From positions 56,934,312-56,998,311 of the forward strand of contig NC_087066.1 in assembly GCF_963678635.1 (NCBI RefSeq): a stretch of DNA of 64,000 bases, in the 5' to 3' direction. Positions 41,825 to 52,452 of the stretch are shown here, one piece after another. The notes under the pieces were generated by a model. It did no database searches, was not told the DNA's origin, and saw nothing but the letters and a program-made list of their open reading frames with translations. Positions within the stretch are counted from its first letter, which is position 1. The number at the start of each line of letters is the position of its first letter. The stretch comes from Symsagittifera roscoffensis (lineage: Eukaryota; Xenacoelomorpha; Acoela; Convolutidae). Position numbers and translations under genes: made by a program.

Positions 41825-44250
41825 CCAGGGTAGGATCTAGCCTTTTATCGAGGGGTGAGGTCGATCATATTGATTTTTCGAGCACTCAACACTATAAACA
41901 CCCATTTGTCTAAACTTTTCAAAAAAAAAAACAGGTCAAGAATGCAGGAAAAAACAAGTTAAAATATGTTCTGCGCCACATCAAATTTTTGAAAAACAGT
42001 CAAACTTAGAAACTTTTGACCCAAAAATCGCAGTTTTTGGCATGCTCTCTCCTTCACAATTAGTATATATTGGCGCCGAAGTCGCCTTTACTAAGTTTGC
42101 ATCCGGAAGAATTTCGGAGTAAAGTGCAAGGGTTTGTTCAACATCTTTAACCTCAACTGAGTTCGTAACCAGGTATACTGGAAGAAGTTTAATGAGATGC
42201 ACTACTTGTAAGGTTGCATCTCTAAAACGCTCTTTCAAATCTGACATCAGAAAGTCAAGAAACGGCAAATACAGTTCTTGTCGACAATAGTCCTCAGCTG
42301 ACCGTTTCTCTGTTCGTCTTCGTCATCTTCGTTTCTCTGTTCGTAATCAAGCTCAATTGGACCTAGTTTCTTAACATCTCGTATGATTTTGCTGAAAAAA
42401 CCAGAGCCTTCTCGCCACTTCTGGAAGGCTGATTGAAGACGGCACATATAACTCAAGCGCGTTTGTAGTTTGAGAACTGGTCCTTGCAGGGCAACACAGT
42501 GGGTTTTCGTTACTCCAAGAACATGCTTCAAAGTTCACATGAACACCAAAAACTCTGTGCTAGTTAAACATGTCAGGCAAGAAATGCAACCCGAAGCAGC
42601 ATAGTCACCTGGCCATTGACTGATCTCTTCTAATGTCTGAGTAACTACGGGAAAGAGGGCGAAGAAAGTCTGCACTGCATCATGTCTCTCAACCCTTCGA
42701 GGGTCACCTAACTTCGGTATAACTGTCTTCTCTTGTGAGTGGTTACTGATTGGTGTAGGATGCTTTGGGTTTGCTCGTTTCCAGGTGTCGACCAAGGTCT
42801 TTGTCCCAGCTTGATGCTCGGAATTGTAGAAGCGCTTTGAAGTTTCCACTGCTGACGTCAATGTCTTCTGCAGATGCTGGTAGCTTTAGGGTTCCTTCAT
42901 CTCTGTGTCCACAAAAAGCCAGGCCTGGTCTGGCAGCAAAAACGATAGTGCTGATAATAGATCGAAGAGCCAATGGGGTTTTTCTCAGTTTGATCTCAAA
43001 CAATCTTGTCCAAGGTGATGTCGATGGCTGCTGCTGGGTTTTGCTGAAGTCGCAAGTAGTTCGTTGCTTTGGACAGGACGTCCGATGGTAGCTGGCTTTT
43101 TCGTGATTGACCAACTAGCAGCATAAGTTGACCAGTTGAACTGATGATGTTCCCCTGAAGATCAGATTTGAGCATGTCGGCAAAAATGAAGCACAGTTTA
43201 CAGTATAGGTCGGTTTTGGGGGTGAGTAGATTAGCCATGAGAACTTCTGGAAATGCTCGGGCTTCAAAAACCTTCGCTCGACCTTTGTCGTTGCTAAGTC
43301 TTTCCTTAAATGGCCATTCCTTTCTGTTGGCGGGAAGTAGTGGTTTATTAGCACCCTCAAGAAGCTGGGTTTTTTCTTTGGTTGGCATGTCAGGCCCATT
43401 CAAGCGGAAGCGACCCAAGTCGATGTAGTTCATTATCGGCGGAGATGGGGCAGTGCTGCTCCCCGAAACCAGTGAAGAAAGGGTGATCTCAAAGATTGAA
43501 GCGATGTGCGCCAGCAGAAGAGGAAGCTCATCGTCGGTAACCTCCGTGCTGCTAGAAGATTGATGTCCGGCTCGAGTTTCGCTTGAAGTGATTCCAGTTC
43601 AGCAGGCAGACTAGAAATAGGACAGAGGGCCCTTATGTTCTGTAGGAAGGTCAGGTTCCGGGTCAGGTTCCGGAGATGGAGTTTTTTTTTCTTCTGGAAG
43701 AATGATCGCATCGTTTTCTTCGCCTTTTGAGGTTTGGAAAAGACGCTGGATTTTGATAGTCGTTTTGACATTCTGAGATCGATATCGAGGAGTTATAATG
43801 ACAGTATGGAGTGTAGTAGGATTTTGAATGAAGTGATTTTGATTAAAATTTGGGTTGCTTCTATAGTAAAATTTGTCTGGTGTTATGAGACTCTGCAATT
43901 ACAGGTGCGAAAAGCTTGCGTGTGAAAGTGAAAACATTTAAACCCTCAAATTGAGGTATGAAAATGCGTTCAAAATATGAGGCCTCAATATGAGGTGTAA
44001 AAATGAGCTTTTAAAAATAGTACCTTCTACGTTTCTGACTTGTCAGGTACCTGTCAAAAAATATGCCTCATAATTGGACGCATGGTAACTTTGATTGTGC
44101 GCCGAAGGGGCTTTTGAAAAATGGACTGGGTCCTCACAAAATCTATATAGTAATAAAGTACCCATAAGGAGGACCCTTTGGTAAAAAAATGTGCTCAAGA
44201 ATTGAGGGGGCGGTCAAACCCCCCCCCCCCCCCCCCCCCCTCGGCACGGT
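41825..44250 (-). mobile_element. hAT transposon, decayed, relative of the MITE family
   Basis: Starts CCAGGGTAGG and ends with a G/C run and CGGCACGGT. Flanks ACTCCAAA and ACTCCATT match 6 of 8. Sub-terminal sequence shares TATATTGGCGCCGAAGTCGCC with the MITE copies, and the interior holds a broken hAT transposase. It is a plausible relative of the autonomous source of the MITEs. Ends are approximate. Confidence 0.65.
41981..43898 (-). pseudogene. hAT-family (ZMYM1/DUF4371-type) transposase, frameshifted
   Basis: Pieces in several frames follow the family order: a TTF-type zinc region (LYCKLCFIFADM), RPGLAFCGHRDEGTL and NFKALLQFRA (start of the DUF4371-type core), then RVERHDAVQTFFALFPVV, and a C-terminal LDFLMSDLKERF dimerisation-like region. 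At least three frame changes. Non-functional. Confidence 0.75.
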
Positions 44251-45198
44251 ACTCCATTAACAACATAACACTGCGTTTTGGGCCATTATTGAATAAGCCA
44301 TAAATAATCCAGCCTTTTCTACCAGGAAAACCTTTTTTTTCGAGTTGTTGTCATTCTTTTCAAGATCCAAGTGTCTATGCTACCACACCATTGAAGAATG
44401 GGTTATGACTCGCAGTTGAGTTTTCAAATTTGGTGGGTTTTGCTATTGATAGTCGCAATGAATAAACTGGATCTTTGTTAGTCTTTTTTTTATTCAACCA
44501 CTTTGCTAGAACTATCGCAACAATTTTGTTGTCTCTTTTTTTGGAGGCTCATTTCATGCTTAGAAGGTGTTTTTAATCTTAGTTACCAGTTCGTCTTGCG
44601 CGTTTTGTGAACATTTATCTTAAACTATCTATTGAGCAATAAAAGTCCTATGAACATGAATAAACCTCTGCTCTCTGATGGTGCTTCTGTTGTACCTTGC
44701 TGTTGCTGTTGCGTTTTCCTGATTACTGTTGCTTCGGTTGCTCTTGATGGTTTTCGTGTCTCCTGGTTCCTTCCTCATCTTGGGCTGAGACGCGGTTGAA
44801 TAATCACTTTTCCTTTTTTCTGATGCTTGTTCTTCACTTTTTTCTGTTTTCTTCTTTTTTCTTCAGGTAACACTTGCTGGCCCTCGCCAGCTTTTGTGTT
44901 TTAATTTCCCATTCATTTGTCTCTCCGAAAAGAAAAACTTGCAGAACTTTTAATATTGGTTATAAATAGACTTAACCACAGCTGATTTCTACATTTTTTA
45001 AAGCTAAATCCGTGGGTAACCTGTCTCAACACTGCAGCAAGAGTCACACCGAGTGTGAAATCGAAAAGCATTACGCGGAGCAAACTTGTATAATATCGTT
45101 TGCCTAAGGATAGACACAATCACCTCGTGCTATCATGTTAAAAGTTTCACCTAGTTTAGTGAATAGACTGTTTCAACTTTAATCAGCAGACATCATAC
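44251..45198. other. No gene seen
   Basis: T-rich sequence. A stretch at 44690-44730 is rich in GCTGTTGCT. No convincing frame on either strand. Confidence 0.5.
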
Positions 45199-45927
45199 AG
45201 TGCTGATTTAAATTAACCGGACAAAACGAGCTAAACTTGAAATTTAAAACGCATTTTTCTCCAATTGGGTTGAGTTTAGGTGAAAACTTATGAAGACAAA
45301 ACTTGCTTAGAATTTCAGCAGAATTAATATGGTATAATTTGTTTCGCAAAATTCGGGTCCGAAATTTTACCCCAAAAATGGGTCGTTTTGGCTTTTCTTA
45401 GTTAATCAAAAATTACGCCGAAAATACCCAATCGATCACAGACATAATTATATCAACGTGAGCCCCTTACGTAGTCCAACAAACTTTATGAAGGTTATTT
45501 TTTCCAAAAAAAATTGCAAATTGTTTAAAAATTGTTTTTAAATAAAAAGTTGGTATTTTATAAAGTAAAAATGACCTTTTTTGTCTATCAAACAAAAATA
45601 AATTAACTTATACAATACTTTGGAGATTATACCCTTCATAAAGTTTGTTGGGCTACGTAAGGTGCTCACTTTGATATAATTATGTCTGTGATCGACTGGG
45701 TATTTTCGGCGTAACTTTTGATTAACTAAGAAAAGCCAAAACGACCCATTTTTGGGGTAAAATTTCGGACCCGAATTTTGCAAAACAAATTATACCATAT
45801 TAATTCTGCTGAAATTCTAAGCAAGTTTTGCCTTCATAAGTTTTCACCTAAACTCAACCCAATTGAAGAAAAATGCGTTTTAAATTTCAAGTTTAACGCG
45901 TTTTGTCCGGTTAATTTAAATCAGCAC
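45199..45927. repeat. 730-bp fold-back (palindromic) element
   Basis: Arms of ~297 bp (45199-45497 and 45632-45927) are near-perfect reverse complements. They start AGTGCTGATTTAAATTAACC and enclose a ~134-bp AT-rich spacer. No transposase. Size and structure fit a fold-back MITE. The ends are Tc1/mariner-like, but the flanking TA is only clear on the right. Confidence 0.85.
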
Positions 45928-48028
45928 TATTAAAGGTCAAGGTCGATAAACAACACTTACATGAACTTAATCAAGGTTACAGTTTTACTAATCCTACTGC
46001 ATCGAATTACACAGTGGGTTATGACTGGAGTGTATAACTCATAGAGTAATTTCGGATAGGGTACACCGTCTGCTCGTCACGCTATCTTATTTTCGGCCGG
46101 ATAGATTCGTGCAACTTCTTAGTCTAATACCGATCCTAATCTTACTCTTATACTATCTAGTCTCAGGTTGTTTAACTAGTCTCTGCTAGGCTCAATAGAT
46201 CTAGGGTATACTGGTTTATTGCGGCTGCTGAAGTGCTCGGGAGAGTCCAACTAATTTCTAAGTTAAATTCAAATCTCTCTGGTGCTGAAATTACAAGTAA
46301 CTTCAGCACTTACAAATAAGTGGGTTGTTAGTTAGATGGATCATGATTGGTTAATATTAAATACTTTACATTGGTAAAACATTTAATTTATCCAATCATA
46401 AAATATAGTTTAGATCAGGTTCCACCCATCCGGGTTTTACAGAGTTTTTTAGAACAGTTCTTCTGTAATTCAAGGATGGATGATGGACGTTGGTATTTGG
46501 CGAACATCATATTTCTTTGTTTCCTTTTTGTTTAGGAAGTTCCAGGAAACTGGAGTTAGAGACATAAGACGTTGTGTTCTTCTTGTGACAACGACTGAGT
46601 CTCTGCAACAAAATCAATTCTGATTTCAGAATGGTTGGCTATGTCAGGTTTTTCTGTTCTTCAGGGAGAACTTCCTTTGTGTCTGATCTAGCTTGGGAAT
46701 GGCGTGGAGATTGTGCGTGGAGGGGATGCCTGGTTACTCGGATCTGTACGTATACTTGAACATCGAGGTGGTCATTGGTCTAGTTCAATGAAGTCTTTTT
46801 CTGCGAAGTCAAGTCGTACTCTAAATCCTTTGAGTTGTGATTGTGAGCGGCATATCGATTGTAGTTGGTCATTCTCTCTCGAGTGTAGTGAGGTCGTCTT
46901 GTCTTTTGATGTTCGTCCTTGGTGTTGTATTCTGATCTATATATTGCATCATGTGATTTTACATTTTATAAAACTTTTATTAGTTTAATATTTTTTAATA
47001 ATGATTTTAGTTAGTTGTTTTCACAAAAGCTTTTTGTTTTAGTTCGGTTATTTTGAAGAGTTACTCACCCTTGAGTAGCTCTTATTAAAAATAAAGGTGT
47101 GGTCACAAAGCGTGGATGTAGCGCGGTGGGTTAGGCCGGCTATAGAGCATGCTCAGGACGTCCTTCCTGGTGGGTTAGGCCAGGTGTGGGAGTATGATTT
47201 CATGCGGTTTTTGTGAGGGGTCCTGTTATGTGACAACGTTTTATGTTGGGTTTGTTGTGGTTTTTCTTATGTTTCGTTGGTTGTGTCCTTTTTTCAAAAA
47301 TCAAATTGTTTGTGGTATGGGTTTGTCTTTCGACTTTTTTGTGTTTTATTATTTCTTTCTAAGACTTTGTAATAGTCTTCAAAAGAATAATTTATCCAGT
47401 TTTAAACTGGGTTAATCCGGTTTGGGTACCGTTGGTTTCCTTTTCTTAGTCATGCTGTTATTCTATGATTTGTGGTATTTAGTAAGCTGCGTTGGTTAGT
47501 TTTGTTTAGTATATGATTCCTTTCCAACCGGGTTAAAGGAAAGTTTGAAACATGTTATTGTATGTTAGAGTTGTTGAGTGTGAAAACTTGAAACTGAAAT
47601 TCATTATTTTAAACAATTCTTCGTGGGCGAGCTGTGCGAGTGTGGATAGAATTTCTGTGCGAATGAATGAAAATATCAAAAGGTTAGTACTTCAATTGCA
47701 TTTTATTAATTTACTGCATAGAATTTGGAAATTTACTGCTAGTTATGGGGGAATTTTAAGATACAAATTTTCATCATAATTAGATTTACTGCTTTGGGGA
47801 AAAATATTATAGATGAATTTATTGCATTGATATTAAATTTAGAAATTTATAAGTGTAGGAGATTAATAGAATTTTAAAATTGTTTGATGAAGATTGTGAT
47901 TTTTATTGTTTCTTTTGTGGTTTTTGTAGGTGATTGTCGGATGAAAGCTAAAAGTCTAATGAAAACATGAATAAAGAATGGTGAGTTTTTTAATATTTCA
48001 ATTAGTTAGTTATATTCATTTAATTCAT
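45928..48028. other. Non-coding, probably including the retroelement 3' UTR and LTR
   Basis: The first ~750 bp are ordinary. From about 46,690 the + strand becomes G/T-rich like the retroelement. It contains a 13-bp direct repeat GGTGGGTTAGGCC (47127, 47171) and - strand TATAAA and AATAAA motifs near 46970-46985. I could not delimit an LTR because the 5' copy is outside the window. Confidence 0.45.
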
Positions 48029-48037
48029 ACTTACCTG
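48029..48037 (-). other. Strong splice donor directly after the ORF D stop
   Basis: CAG|GTAAGT on the - strand, with CAG immediately after the TAA of ORF D. A TTTTAG acceptor lies about 80 nt downstream near 47952. It may mark a 3' UTR intron. Confidence 0.4.
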
Positions 48038-49837
48038 TTAGTCGTCGGGGAAAAAACCGTGGGGGAAGATGTCGTGAATTAGTTCTGAAGTTGTTAGTAG
48101 TTTAGCTAGAATGCGGATGATATTTTTAGTTTGAAGCAGTGGCCAAAGCAATTGAAGTGCCTTAATAGTGGTTAGTTCTTCAGTGCCTACTGCAAACTCA
48201 TAAGGTGTGTTTTGGATTAAGTTATATAATTTGTGGTTAAATTTAGTGTTGTGGATGAATTCTAAAATTGGGATTTCTATGGGTTGTACAAACTCGTGCG
48301 GGATAAGGAAGGGTCGGGATTCTTCGGCGTTGAAGGTCTTGGTGATGGGGCAGAAAATGTACATTTGGGTTATGGGATCATAATTACGAAGAATACCATG
48401 GAGGTTAGTGTCTTTAATACAATATGTGAAATTTAGGAAATACGGTGAAGTGTATTTTGAATTGATGAATTGGAAACGGTGGTGTGGTTGTCGAGAGGGT
48501 GTGTGGAGGTCAAAGTGATTTTGGATGAAACGATAATAACTGTATGTATGTGTTTGTTTAGTGCGCAACATAATATCGTGTGAGCAGTGTAAATCTCTTT
48601 CGTGTGGTGCAAGGAAATGAAAGGTTAGTGAAAAGATTTGGAAGCGTTCTTTAAAACTTTCGTATGCTTGTGTGTTTGTTAGTGCTTCTGAAATAATGTG
48701 ATCAAACTTTCGGTCGAAGATGTTTAGTGTAAATACATATGGTGTCTTGATGAAAAATTTCTCGGTGATTTGTGGATTAGCGAAGCGATCGTCGTCTAAG
48801 AATTGATCTTGGTTAGCTCTAATGATGTTGTGATCGTAGTATTCTAGTGTATATTCATTAGCTCTAGGTGCAGTGTGTATTTTTAGTGATTTTTTATATC
48901 CAACGTAAGTAAACTGTCTAGCGGTTAGTGGTGTAGTTAGTCGATATAGCATGTCTTTGTTTCGGTCTATATCGATGGAAGTGTTGGATAAAGGTAAGCA
49001 AAGAGGGTTAGTGAAATGATAGTATGAGGTCCAAGAGAGAGTGGGCATTAAAACGTATTCATCTACAAAGTTGCGTGTTTCGTTAGCGTCGTGAGGGGTG
49101 TTTAAGGTGTATTGTGGAAATGAGGGTAAAGTGATAGCTAAAAATTCTTTAGTGTTAGTATGCTGGGGGTGGTTGATGTATTCACGGGCTGTTCCTGGTT
49201 TTGCTGGGAAAGGATGGTTGGGGAATTTTCTTTTAAAAGTGCGGTAAGCTCTATTAGTGTTTAGTGAAGATATAGTGGATGTGGATGATGTTGTTAATGA
49301 TTCAGTATAATTTGAAGAGGGTGTAGGGGGATTGGATGAATTTGTAGTGGAGGAGATTTGGTTTATGGTCGGGGTGTTAAGGTGGTAGGGTTGTTGTTGG
49401 AGGGTAATAAAATTATCTAGTTCTGGGGAGATTCGGGGGGTGTCTGGAGAATGAGATGATTGGTCAGAATGGTATGAGGAGTAGGTTGGGGTAACTTGGG
49501 AAGCATAAGAGGGTGTAGGAGTGATTGGGTCAGTGTTATTTGATAATATGGGTTGAAAAGGGGGTTGAGAAAAATTAGAAGGGTTATGAAAATTATTGGA
49601 TGGGGATGGTTCTGAGTCGGCAAATTCATCGGGGGTGTCAATATTCGGGTTATTTAGCTGTGAGATGGAATATAAAACTGAAATATGTGAGTTAGTGTCG
49701 GAATTCATTCCTGATGTTACATTGCTAGATGGAAAATCGGGTGGCGGAAAAGCAAAAAGTGGTATGATTGGGATTGAAGAGGTAAGGTTGGTTGGATGGG
49801 AATTTGATCGGTGTAGTGATCCAAGTTGGCGGCTCAT
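48038..49837 (-). CDS. Retroelement ORF D, 599-aa protein of unknown function
   Basis: The first ~200 residues are Ser/Thr/Pro/Asn-rich and probably disordered. Residues ~250-599 look folded: Tyr/Phe/His-rich, with YRLTTPLTARQFTYVGYKK, a LAPHERDLHCSHDIML stretch and an IPHEFVQPIEIPILEF stretch. No signal peptide or clear membrane segment. Its ATG overlaps the Env stop in an ATGA quartet, which suggests coupled translation or a shared transcript. Not recognised; it could be a regulatory or accessory protein. Intact. Confidence 0.75.
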   Translation of the reverse strand: MSRQLGSLHRSNSHPTNLTSSIPIIPLFAFPPPDFPSSNVTSGMNSDTNSHISVLYSISQLNNPNIDTPDEFADSEPSPSNNFHNPSNFSQPPFQPILSNNTDPITPTPSYASQVTPTYSSYHSDQSSHSPDTPRISPELDNFITLQQQPYHLNTPTINQISSTTNSSNPPTPSSNYTESLTTSSTSTISSLNTNRAYRTFKRKFPNHPFPAKPGTAREYINHPQHTNTKEFLAITLPSFPQYTLNTPHDANETRNFVDEYVLMPTLSWTSYYHFTNPLCLPLSNTSIDIDRNKDMLYRLTTPLTARQFTYVGYKKSLKIHTAPRANEYTLEYYDHNIIRANQDQFLDDDRFANPQITEKFFIKTPYVFTLNIFDRKFDHIISEALTNTQAYESFKERFQIFSLTFHFLAPHERDLHCSHDIMLRTKQTHTYSYYRFIQNHFDLHTPSRQPHHRFQFINSKYTSPYFLNFTYCIKDTNLHGILRNYDPITQMYIFCPITKTFNAEESRPFLIPHEFVQPIEIPILEFIHNTKFNHKLYNLIQNTPYEFAVGTEELTTIKALQLLWPLLQTKNIIRILAKLLTTSELIHDIFPHGFFPDD

Positions 49838-52452
49838 CGTGGGCTAAAAAAATTATTATTTTGAGATTGAAAAGCGGTGGTATGGGGCTGTTCAATAATT
49901 TGTTCATAAGTATTATCATCTTGTGATTGATGTGTCATTATATGTTGGACGGGACTTTGCGATGTATTGAGTCGAAAATTTGGATTATGTGTGATTGCTA
50001 AATTTCGAAAATTTCGTGGGACTAGGGATAGTGGATGGTTATTTGGTAGGGGTGGTAATTGTGGTGCCGTTGGCTGTGTGTCGACATTGTTATGTTCTTC
50101 GTCGTATGTATTCTGTCGTGTTGTTATTTTTGTGTTGTATTCTTTTATTTGTGCGTCTAAAAGAATTTTGTTTATAGATGTGGAAAAAATTCCAAAAAAT
50201 CCTGCAAAGAGTATGCGTGCTACGCTTGCTTGTCTGTTTACTTGTGTGTGTATAGCACATGTGTTGTAGATTCCTTTTAAAAGTGAGAAAAGAAATCCAA
50301 TAAAGTTAAACATTGCGTATAAAATAGTCAATTTTTCTAAGATGTAGTAGGGCCATCCTAGAAAATCGAGGATCTCATTTTTGAGTGTAACAAAGCTAAA
50401 AATGTTGATTGGTGATATATCTTGGGGACGGTATTTTTCACCGTTTAGATATATATAATCTTTAATGTCTTTAAAATATCCGCTATAGTCTTGTGTGTAG
50501 ATATCGGCAAAACCTGCGGTTTCTGCAAGTTTGCGTAAGTTTTGGTCTATTGATTGTCTTTGTATAGTGTCAATTTGTGTTAATAATTCTTGGAATTGTT
50601 GTGTTCTAATGTGATGTTGAATATCTGATTTTGAGTATATTCCTATTGATTGTAAGTCTATATTTGGGTTTCGAGCAATAGCGCGAATGCTTTCTGGTGA
50701 AAATTTTTTGAGTGATTGCATTAATGTGGGATATGGAGTGAGAAGGTAATATTTATTTTCATCAGGGTTTAGTTGTACTACATTGTGGCTATTTTCTGAT
50801 CCACATGGAACTGCGGTATCCCAGAAATAGGTTCTTCGTGAAAGTGTATCCACGAAATGTACTTTATTTTTATAAAAGATAGGGATTCTTTTATAACATC
50901 GTTTATCTTCAAAAACGTATAGTGGTGATACTTTTTTGGTACAAGTATAAAACCATAAGATGTTTCCTTCATAGTCTAAAAAATTTGATCTATTTCCAGA
51001 TAATAAGTATCCTGCGTAGGGTATTTTTAATACTGCTAGTGCAAGTGATTGTAATATTTGTGTTCGTTCTAATTCACATAGTTGGTGTAGTGTTTCTAAT
51101 TCGGAGAGTGACATTTCTTGAAAAATGCGGCTAATTGTATAGTCTAGTTTCATATCCAAATGAATATCATAGTGGATATTACCGAAATATGTAGTATTCA
51201 TTAGTGACAATTCTTGTAAGCGTGTGCTTCTGGTGTCATAAGGTTTTAGATGTCCACCAGGTTGTCCGTTGCTTTTTTCAAAATTAACTGGTATATAGGA
51301 TGTTCCTTCGTTTAGAGGATGACCTGTGGCATATGGGTCGATTTTTACTTTTCCAGTGGTCATGTCGAATCCTTTTTCGTATTCAACTAATATTTCAGAG
51401 TATTGTGTTCTGTGAAGTGGATTCCTGTATTTACATGCAAGTTCTGTTTCTTGATATATTTGAAAACGTGTCAATTTATTTTCTATATTGTCTATGTTTC
51501 TAAAATCGGAACTTAGTTTGCGTGATGGATGGACTTGTTCATAAGGAATTGATTGTATGAAATATTTTTCGTGAAATTTTATCATACGAGCGTGTATTTT
51601 TGCTACTTGAAATGTTGTACATGTATCTTCGGGGAACCAAACAATTGTTGCTTGTGTTCTTGTTGTAGGGTCGCAATATCCTTGATCATTTTTACAAGGT
51701 AGTCGGATTCCTTGATAGATCATTGTATTATCAGATAAATCTCGTGTGAGTTGTATTTTTTCGAGTTGTATTTTCCAATCGAAAAACATTATTTCTTGGT
51801 ATCCTTTATTTTTCGTGTCTGCTTTGCAGTTTGATGGGTTATTTATACCAATGTGTGGTATCCAATGTTTATCATGTAGGTCATAGGTTAATCGTCCGTG
51901 TGCGCCGTTATACGGGTATTTTTCGTCTAGTTTTATATGTCCTTGGTGTCTTTCAAGTTGTGATTGGTGTACAGAGTCTGAAAAAACTTGAAAATTAACT
52001 AATTTTCTTTGGGAGTTTTTATTCTGTGTGATGTTTAGTCTAAGTAATTCATTTTTACAATCGTCGGGGTTGAGATGTAAAAGGCGTTCTATATTACTTT
52101 GATAGAATGATTCATGGTCAAGTCGGTTTTTGTTTCCGTTCGAGACTTGTGAACAATGTACTTTCTTTTCGGAAAATGTCGCTGTGAATTTATAACCTGT
52201 AACTGTTGTTGCTCGGGCTTTTGAATAGAGTGTTGCTATTATATCTGTGGTTTCTATAGCTTGTGGTTCTGTTTCACATTGTGATACTTGATTTATTGCA
52301 TATTTGTGTAGTGTTTTTTGTTCATTTTCTTCGCAATCGTAATGTGTTACTAATAAATCTTGTGGTCCTGTACGAGGAGAAGGGTTTATGTTTTGATTTG
52401 AGATTACTAGAAAAAGGAGTTGGAGAAAAATTAATAATTTTAGAATATACAT
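49834..52452 (-). CDS. env: Envelope-like glycoprotein of the retroelement
   Basis: 872 aa. Signal peptide at residues 1-18 (MYILKLLIFLQLLFLVIS); a large Cys-containing ectodomain with several N-x-S/T sites; a helical stretch before the membrane (QTIQ-like IDTIQRQSIDQ); a long hydrophobic segment at about 700-728 (LTILYAMFNFIGFLFSLL); and a Pro/Asn-rich tail of about 140 residues. The N-terminal Tyr-Asp-Cys and later Val-x-x-Cys pattern recalls glycoproteins of jingchuviruses and some invertebrate LTR elements, but this is weak. I see no clear furin site. It would mediate membrane fusion if functional. The start overlaps the preceding start-less frame by 13 nt. Confidence 0.75.
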   Translation of the reverse strand: MYILKLLIFLQLLFLVISNQNINPSPRTGPQDLLVTHYDCEENEQKTLHKYAINQVSQCETEPQAIETTDIIATLYSKARATTVTGYKFTATFSEKKVHCSQVSNGNKNRLDHESFYQSNIERLLHLNPDDCKNELLRLNITQNKNSQRKLVNFQVFSDSVHQSQLERHQGHIKLDEKYPYNGAHGRLTYDLHDKHWIPHIGINNPSNCKADTKNKGYQEIMFFDWKIQLEKIQLTRDLSDNTMIYQGIRLPCKNDQGYCDPTTRTQATIVWFPEDTCTTFQVAKIHARMIKFHEKYFIQSIPYEQVHPSRKLSSDFRNIDNIENKLTRFQIYQETELACKYRNPLHRTQYSEILVEYEKGFDMTTGKVKIDPYATGHPLNEGTSYIPVNFEKSNGQPGGHLKPYDTRSTRLQELSLMNTTYFGNIHYDIHLDMKLDYTISRIFQEMSLSELETLHQLCELERTQILQSLALAVLKIPYAGYLLSGNRSNFLDYEGNILWFYTCTKKVSPLYVFEDKRCYKRIPIFYKNKVHFVDTLSRRTYFWDTAVPCGSENSHNVVQLNPDENKYYLLTPYPTLMQSLKKFSPESIRAIARNPNIDLQSIGIYSKSDIQHHIRTQQFQELLTQIDTIQRQSIDQNLRKLAETAGFADIYTQDYSGYFKDIKDYIYLNGEKYRPQDISPINIFSFVTLKNEILDFLGWPYYILEKLTILYAMFNFIGFLFSLLKGIYNTCAIHTQVNRQASVARILFAGFFGIFSTSINKILLDAQIKEYNTKITTRQNTYDEEHNNVDTQPTAPQLPPLPNNHPLSLVPRNFRNLAITHNPNFRLNTSQSPVQHIMTHQSQDDNTYEQIIEQPHTTAFQSQNNNFFSPR

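Noticed and set aside
42765-43428. + strand frames of 86-108 codons in the hAT region
   Set aside because: Antisense shadows; the - strand pieces match the transposase order.
44221-44241. Long C runs as a telomere-like or regulatory signal
   Set aside because: They recur near the ends of hAT-like repeats and are simple-sequence tracts, likely of unreliable length.
47127-47183. GGTGGGTTAGGCC direct repeat as a primer-binding site or LTR end
   Set aside because: No tRNA 3'-end match, and it lies on the 3' side, where no primer site is expected.
46704-47415. + strand frames of 73-94 codons
   Set aside because: Cys/Phe/Ser-rich frames in G/T-rich non-coding DNA; no motif and opposite to the element's strand.
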